Shown: piece by piece, positions 59,898 through 64,000 of the stretch
Layout: each line of letters opens with the position of its first letter
Position numbering within the stretch: the first letter of the stretch is position 1
NCBI RefSeq assembly: GCF_042682045.1
Contig: NZ_JBHUGS010000002.1
Location: 186,001-250,000, forward strand
Direction: 5' to 3'
Length of the DNA: 64,000 nt
Origin: Sphingomonas_R arantia
GTDB lineage: Bacteria; Pseudomonadota; Alphaproteobacteria; Sphingomonadales; Sphingomonadaceae
Made by a program: the position numbers and the translations under genes
The notes under the pieces: model-generated
Databases searched by the model: none
What the model saw: only the letters and a program-made list of their open reading frames with translations
Told to the model about the DNA's origin: nothing

Positions 59898-60860
59898 ATG
59901 ATTACCGAGATCGAACCGACGACCACCACCGATGCGATCGCATCGCTTTCGCTGACCGACAGCAGCACCGATCCGCAGGGCTTCGCCGACGCGCTGGGGC
60001 GGTCTTTCGAGACCTACGGCTTCGCGGTCGTGCGCGATCACGGGATCGATGCGGCGATCATCGCGCGGGCGGAGACGGCGGCGAAGGCGTTCTTCGCGCT
60101 GCCCGAGGATGTGAAGCGGCAGTATCATATTCCCGGCACCGGCGGTGCGCGCGGACTGACGCCGTTCGGGATCGAGACGGCGAAGGATGCGACCGCGGTC
60201 GACCTGAAGGAATTCTGGCATGTCGGGCGCGAGCTGGTCGCGGGGCACCCGTTCAGCGCGCAGATGCCGCCGAACGTGTGGCCGGCGGAGGTCGCCGATT
60301 TCCGCGATGCGATGCTGGCGATCTTCGCCGCGTTCGATGCGGCAGGGGCACGGATCCTGTCGGCGATCGCGCTGTATCTGAAGCTCGATCCGGACTTCTT
60401 CGTCGATACGGTGCGTGACGGCAATTCGGTGCTGCGACTGCTCCACTATCCGCCGATCGGCGCGGACAGCCCGAGCATCCGGGCGGGCGCGCATGAGGAC
60501 ATCAACACGATCACGCTGCTGCTGGGCGCCGAGGAGGCCGGGTTGCAGTTGCAGAAGAAGGACGGCGACTGGATGTCGGTCGCGATCGGCGAGGGGGAGC
60601 TGGTCGTCAATGTCGGCGACATGTTGCAGCGGCTGACCAACGGCGTGTTGCGGTCGACGACGCACCGCGTGATGAACCCGCCGCCGGAACGCCGCGGCGT
60701 CGCGCGTTACTCGATGCCGTTCTTCCTGCATTTCCGGCCGGACTACATGATCCGCACGCTGCCCGGTACGATCAGTGCGGAGCGGCCCGACCAGTATCCG
60801 GACGGCATCACCGCGCATGACTATCTCATGCAGAGGCTCCGCGAGATCAAACTGATCTGA
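59898..60860 (+). CDS. 2-oxoglutarate/Fe(II)-dependent dioxygenase (isopenicillin N synthase-like)
   Basis: A 320-residue dioxygenase. The N-terminus matches the DIOX_N region (LGRSFETYGFAVVRDHGID). The iron triad is H-x-D in IRAGAHEDINTITLLLG and the distal H in VLRSTTHRVMNPPPE, with the 2OG-binding arginine in RGVARYSMPFFLHF. I chose the ATG at 59898 (AGCAGGACAGG upstream) over 59862. The substrate is unknown; in bacteria such proteins oxidise small molecules. It lies between the ATPase gene and queF, with no operon partner evident. Confidence 0.88.
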   Translation: MITEIEPTTTTDAIASLSLTDSSTDPQGFADALGRSFETYGFAVVRDHGIDAAIIARAETAAKAFFALPEDVKRQYHIPGTGGARGLTPFGIETAKDATAVDLKEFWHVGRELVAGHPFSAQMPPNVWPAEVADFRDAMLAIFAAFDAAGARILSAIALYLKLDPDFFVDTVRDGNSVLRLLHYPPIGADSPSIRAGAHEDINTITLLLGAEEAGLQLQKKDGDWMSVAIGEGELVVNVGDMLQRLTNGVLRSTTHRVMNPPPERRGVARYSMPFFLHFRPDYMIRTLPGTISAERPDQYPDGITAHDYLMQRLREIKLI

Positions 60861-60875
60861 CCGGCGACAGGGGCG

Positions 60876-61322
60876 TCAGCCGCGGCCGCGATAGCCGGGG
60901 ACGCCCTGATCCGGCAGCCAGAGGCCTTCCGGCACGGCGCCCGATTGCCAGAACACGTCGATCGGGATGCCGCCGCGCGGGTACCAGTAGCCGCCGATCC
61001 GCAGGTAGCGCGGGTGCATCTCGTCGAACAGCCGCTGGCCGATGCCGACGGTCACGTCCTCGTGGAAGCCCGCATGGTTGCGGAAGCTGCCGAGGAACAG
61101 CTTGAGCGATTTCGATTCGACGATCGTGTCGCCGGGCGCATAGTCGATGACGAGATGCGCGAAATCCGGCTGTCCGGTGACCGGGCAGAGCGAGGTGAAC
61201 TCGGGCACCGCGAACCGGACGAGATAGAGCGATCCAATGCGCGGGTTCGGGACATAGTCGAGAGCGGCCTCCTCCGGCGATGCGGGGAGCGTGCTGGCCT
61301 GGCCAAGATAGAGAGGTGTCAT
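60876..61322 (-). CDS. queF: NADPH-dependent 7-cyano-7-deazaguanine reductase
   Basis: A 148-residue type I QueF, which reduces preQ0 to preQ1 in queuosine synthesis. Motifs: FTSLCPVTGQPDFAHLVIDY with the catalytic cysteine, VESKSLKLFLGSFRNHAGFHEDV and RYLRIGGYWYPRGGIPIDVFW. It converges with the dioxygenase gene and is divergent from the sulfurtransferase gene. Confidence 0.97.
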   Translation of the reverse strand: MTPLYLGQASTLPASPEEAALDYVPNPRIGSLYLVRFAVPEFTSLCPVTGQPDFAHLVIDYAPGDTIVESKSLKLFLGSFRNHAGFHEDVTVGIGQRLFDEMHPRYLRIGGYWYPRGGIPIDVFWQSGAVPEGLWLPDQGVPGYRGRG

Positions 61323-61429
61323 GCGTTCGGCCTTAGCGGTTTTCCGAGCCCAACTATACCATTGTCGTCGCGCGATTGAACGGGTGGCGGGCGGGGGTTA
61401 GGGTGGCTTCGAACCAAGGGAAGACGCAG

Positions 61430-62266
61430 ATGGACGCGCTGGTATCAACCGAGTGGCTGGCGGACGCGATGGTGGCGGACGATCTGCGGATCGTGGACGC
61501 GACTTATTTCGCGACCGATCCGGGGCGTGATCCTGCTGCAGACTATGCGGTCGGCCATATTCCCGGGGCGGTGTTCATGGACCTGGGCGGGCTCGCCGAT
61601 CCGGAGAGCGACCTGCCGGGCATGGTGCCGCCCGCCGCGCTGTTTGCGGAGCGGATGGGGGCGCTCGGGATCGGTGATGGTGTGCGGGTGGTGCTGTACG
61701 ATGCGGCGCCGCACCGGACGTCGGCGCGGGCGTGGTGGATGCTGCGGATGTTCGGGGTGCGCGACGTAGCGATCCTGGACGGTGGGCTGGCGAAATGGGT
61801 TGCCGAGGGGCGGCCGTTGGCGACCGGGCGCGAGACGTCGGGGCCGGGGCGGTTGAGTGTTCGGCAGGATGAGGCGGCGGTGCGCGATCTTGGGCAGATG
61901 ACGGACAATCTGGCGTCGGGGGCGGAGCAGGTGGTCGATGCGCGTTCCGCCGCGCGGTTCAGTGGGGCGGAGGCCGATCCGCGACCGAGCGTGGCGTCGG
62001 GGCATATTCCGGGGAGCGTCAACATTCCTTACGACCGGCTGTTCGCGGCGGACGGGACGTGGAAGCGTGGGGACGCGTTGCAGGCTGTGTTCGACGAGGC
62101 GGGGGTCGATCTGGCGCGGCCAATCGTGACGACGTGCGGGTCTGGGGTGACCGCGGCGGTGCTGCTGTTCGGGGCGCATCTGCTCGGGGCGCGTCAGGTG
62201 GCGTTGTACGACGGGAGCTGGAGCGAATGGGGTGCGGACCCGACGACGCCGAAGGCCGTGTTCTGA
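61430..62266 (+). CDS. sseA: 3-mercaptopyruvate-type sulfurtransferase
   Basis: A 278-residue two-domain rhodanese: N-terminal inactive domain (DDLRIVDATYF; HIPGAVFMDLGG) and C-terminal active domain (VVDARSAARFSG; HIPGSVNIPY). The catalytic loop TTCGSGVTAAV carries the cysteine in the CG(S/T)GVT form typical of mercaptopyruvate sulfurtransferases. I chose the ATG at 61430, with AAGGGAAG upstream. Its 3' end overlaps the next gene by 40 bases. Confidence 0.92.
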   Translation: MDALVSTEWLADAMVADDLRIVDATYFATDPGRDPAADYAVGHIPGAVFMDLGGLADPESDLPGMVPPAALFAERMGALGIGDGVRVVLYDAAPHRTSARAWWMLRMFGVRDVAILDGGLAKWVAEGRPLATGRETSGPGRLSVRQDEAAVRDLGQMTDNLASGAEQVVDARSAARFSGAEADPRPSVASGHIPGSVNIPYDRLFAADGTWKRGDALQAVFDEAGVDLARPIVTTCGSGVTAAVLLFGAHLLGARQVALYDGSWSEWGADPTTPKAVF

Positions 62267-63471
62267 GCGCCCCCGCCGACCCTACGCGCCCGGTCGGGGC
62301 GCAGACGCAGCTTGTCGAGGGCGGGCGACGGGCGGAGTGGACGCAGGGGATCGTCAACCCGGCGGTGTGGCGTGCCTCGACCGTGCTGTTCAACAGCGTG
62401 GCCGATCTGCGTGCGGCGTCCACGCGGCCGAATGACGGGCTGTATTATGGACGGCGGGGCACGCCGACGCAGTGGGCGCTGGCCGAGGCGCTGACCGCGC
62501 TGGAGCCGGGGGCGGAAGGGACGATGCTGTACCCGTCCGGCGTGGCGGCGGTGGCGGGGGCGCTCCTGTCGGTGCTGAAGCCGGGCGACGAGTTGCTGGT
62601 GGTGGACAGCGCCTATGAGCCGACGCGAGCGTTCTGCCGGACGGTGCTGGCCCCGATGGGCGTGACGACGCGGTTCTACGATCCGATGATCGGCGCGGGG
62701 ATCGCGGATCTGATCGGCGAGCGGACCGCGGCGATCCTGATGGAGAGCCCGGGAAGCCTGACGTTCGAGGTGCAGGACGTGCCGGCGATCTGCGCGGTAG
62801 CGCGGGCGCGGGGGGTGGCGACGGTGTTGGACAACACCTGGGCGACGCCTTTGCTGTTCCGGGCGATCGAGCATGGGGTCGACCTCACCGTGCTGGCCTG
62901 CACCAAATATATCGTCGGGCATTCGGATGCGATGCTGGGGTCGGTGACGGCAGGGCCGGGGCGGTTCAAGCGGTTGCGCGATCTGGTTCATGCCTACGGC
63001 ATCCATGTCGCGCCGGACGATGCATTCCTCGGGAGCCGCGGGCTGCGTACCTTGGCTGTGCGGATGCGGCAGCATGAGGCGGGTGGGTTGGCGGTCGCGC
63101 GCTGGCTGGCGGATCAGCCGCAGGTCGCGCGGGTGATCCATCCGGCGATGCCGGGGTGTCCGGGGCATGAGATTTGGGCGCGCGATTTCAGTGGGGCGTC
63201 GGGGTTGTTCGGGTTCGTGCTGGCGGGCGGCGACGATGCGGCGCGGACGGCGCTGATCGACGGGCTGGTGCATTTCGGGATCGGCTATAGCTGGGGCGGG
63301 TATGAAAGCCTGGCGATCCCGGTCGATCCGGCGGGGTTGCGGACCGCGACGGAATGGGCGGCGGCGGGGCCGATGGTGCGGTTGCATATCGGGTTGGAGG
63401 ATCCGGATGACCTGATCGCGGATCTCGCGGCCGGGCTGCGTCGGTTCGATGCGGTTGTTGGGTCGCGGTAA
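62227..63471 (+). CDS. metC: Cystathionine beta-lyase-like PLP enzyme
   Basis: A 414-residue Cys/Met metabolism PLP-dependent enzyme. Motifs: NDGLYYGRRGTPTQWALAEAL, MLYPSGVAAVAGALL, VLDNTWATPLLF (PLP aspartate), and ACTKYIVGHSDAMLGSV with the Schiff-base lysine. The C-terminus is typical (FGIGYSWGGYESLAIP). MetC cleaves cystathionine to homocysteine. There is no ATG near the expected start; I propose the ATG at 62227, overlapping sseA with GGAG 3-4 bases upstream. A CTG at 62266 would be the main alternative. Confidence 0.88.
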   Translation: MGCGPDDAEGRVLSAPADPTRPVGAQTQLVEGGRRAEWTQGIVNPAVWRASTVLFNSVADLRAASTRPNDGLYYGRRGTPTQWALAEALTALEPGAEGTMLYPSGVAAVAGALLSVLKPGDELLVVDSAYEPTRAFCRTVLAPMGVTTRFYDPMIGAGIADLIGERTAAILMESPGSLTFEVQDVPAICAVARARGVATVLDNTWATPLLFRAIEHGVDLTVLACTKYIVGHSDAMLGSVTAGPGRFKRLRDLVHAYGIHVAPDDAFLGSRGLRTLAVRMRQHEAGGLAVARWLADQPQVARVIHPAMPGCPGHEIWARDFSGASGLFGFVLAGGDDAARTALIDGLVHFGIGYSWGGYESLAIPVDPAGLRTATEWAAAGPMVRLHIGLEDPDDLIADLAAGLRRFDAVVGSR

Positions 63472-63481
63472 GGCGAGATCT

Positions 63482-63510
63482 CGCCTAGGTCCCGGCCTGC
63501 GTCGGGGAAC
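63482..63510. repeat. Half copy of class B repeat
   Basis: CTAGGTCCCGGCCTGCGTCGGGGAAC matches the right arm of the class B repeats at 40085 and 42485. It lies right after the metC-like stop and may replace a terminator. Confidence 0.55.
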
Positions 63511-63536
63511 TGATGGTGTTGGAGAAGCACGATAAT

Positions 63537-63551
63537 ATCACGTGGCGTGAT
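63537..63551. promoter_or_regulatory. Short inverted repeat upstream of torF
   Basis: ATCACG-TGG-CGTGAT, a perfect 6-bp inverted repeat within an AT-rich patch (63530-63560) about 180 bases before the porin gene. It has the form of a dimeric regulator site. No known regulator consensus could be matched with confidence. Confidence 0.35.
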
Positions 63552-63726
63552 TTATGTGCAACAATCAGCCCCCGAACTTACCCGCTGTCGCAAATTCGTC
63601 ATTGTGCGGTGCGGCGATATCGCGGACATACATGGCATCGCCGGCCCGTCGCCCCCCGCAAGGAGAGAGGATCGACGCTGCGATACGCAGTGGAACGAGC
63701 TATTTTCCGCATAAGGGGCTTTCGCC

Positions 63727-64000
63727 ATGCAACCGTTCCATATCCTGCTGCCGGCCGCGCTTCTGGCCGTTGCCACCCCTGCGTTCGCGCAGGATGCGGC
63801 GCCCAGCCCGATCACGATCAGCGGATCGGCGGGCCTCGTTTCCGACTACCGGTTCCGCGGCGTGTCGCAGTCCGACGAGGACATGGCGGTGCAGGCCGGC
63901 CTGACCGTCACGCATGAGAGCGGCTTCTACGTCGGCACCTGGGGGTCGAACCTGTCCGGCTGGGGCACGTTCGGCGGGTCCAACATGGAACTCGACCTGT
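63727..64000 (+). CDS. TorF-family outer-membrane porin, N-terminal part (3' end outside window)
   Basis: The first 91 residues of a TorF-family putative porin (Gcw_chp), running off the window. The signal peptide is LLPAALLAVATPAFAQ. The start of the mature protein is typical: ITISGSAGLVSDYRFRGVSQSDEDMAVQAGLTV and FYVGTWGSNLSGWGTFGGSNMELDL. AAGGGG lies 8 bases upstream. The family is an outer-membrane beta-barrel, often encoded near glnK and amtB in sphingomonads, which would lie downstream of this window. Confidence 0.9.
   Translation, partial: MQPFHILLPAALLAVATPAFAQDAAPSPITISGSAGLVSDYRFRGVSQSDEDMAVQAGLTVTHESGFYVGTWGSNLSGWGTFGGSNMELDL

Noticed and set aside
63543..63561. Possible sigma-54 promoter (TGGCGTG...TGCA) ahead of torF
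   Set aside because: The GG and GC elements are 14 bases apart, not the required 12, so it cannot be a standard -24/-12 site.
1..64000. CRISPR arrays, rRNA genes, prophage or insertion sequences
   Set aside because: No regularly spaced direct repeats, rRNA-like sequence, integrase, transposase or phage structural gene was found in either strand.

Overview
This window comes from the chromosome of a high-GC alphaproteobacterium, most likely a Sphingomonas-type member of the Sphingomonadaceae. The signs are very GC-rich codon use, an F0 ATP synthase order of I-a-c-b'-b, a plant-type glutamate-cysteine ligase, a TonB-dependent receptor, a TorF-family porin, and several families of short palindromic interspersed repeats. 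No transposase, integrase, phage gene, CRISPR array or rRNA was seen. One tRNA gene, tRNA-Gly(TCC), is present.

Region 1 (1-9.5 kb) is an amino-sugar catabolic cluster. After the 3' end of a TonB-dependent receptor come, leftward, a PP2C-like phosphatase, MurNAc-6-P etherase (murQ) and a HutC-type GntR regulator. Divergently, an operon whose genes overlap or nearly touch encodes SIS-type glucosamine-6-P deaminase, NagA, a cytoplasmic GH84 hexosaminidase, quinone-linked D-lactate dehydrogenase and a BadF-type amino-sugar kinase. The parts fit one route: kinase or MurQ gives GlcNAc-6-P, NagA and NagB give fructose-6-P, and Dld burns the D-lactate that MurQ releases. Region 2 (9.5-14.6 kb) holds a secreted GH3 glucosidase and a large secreted zinc metalloprotease.

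Region 3 (14.6-25.9 kb) is a run of small, mostly unrecognised proteins: exported SH3-like and WG-repeat-like proteins, lipoproteins, a DUF4349 protein, an HD phosphohydrolase and Cys-rich proteins. It ends in a patch with three apparently damaged genes, two with frameshifts and one GH130 gene with an in-frame amber stop.

Region 4 (25.9-43.9 kb) is mainly housekeeping or conserved: radC; the ydbH-ynbE-ydbL envelope lipid-transport operon; the F0 ATP synthase operon with a candidate promoter and a clear terminator; paoABC-like periplasmic aldehyde oxidoreductase; a K+ channel; a SpoU methyltransferase; trhO; cstA-ybdD; and an MHS-family transporter.

Region 5 (43.9-64 kb) holds tRNA-Gly; an ICMT-family membrane methyltransferase; rsmE-gshA divergent from ubiA-pmbA-cysQ-like; a CoA-binding protein with an Mrp ATPase; hflK-hflC-degQ; a HerA-like ATPase; a 2OG-Fe(II) oxygenase; queF; a sulfurtransferase overlapping a cystathionine beta-lyase-like gene; and the start of a torF-like porin gene. 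A three-way-junction-like inverted repeat lies at 46.55-46.63 kb. All function calls rest on recognising motifs and families by eye; no database search was run.
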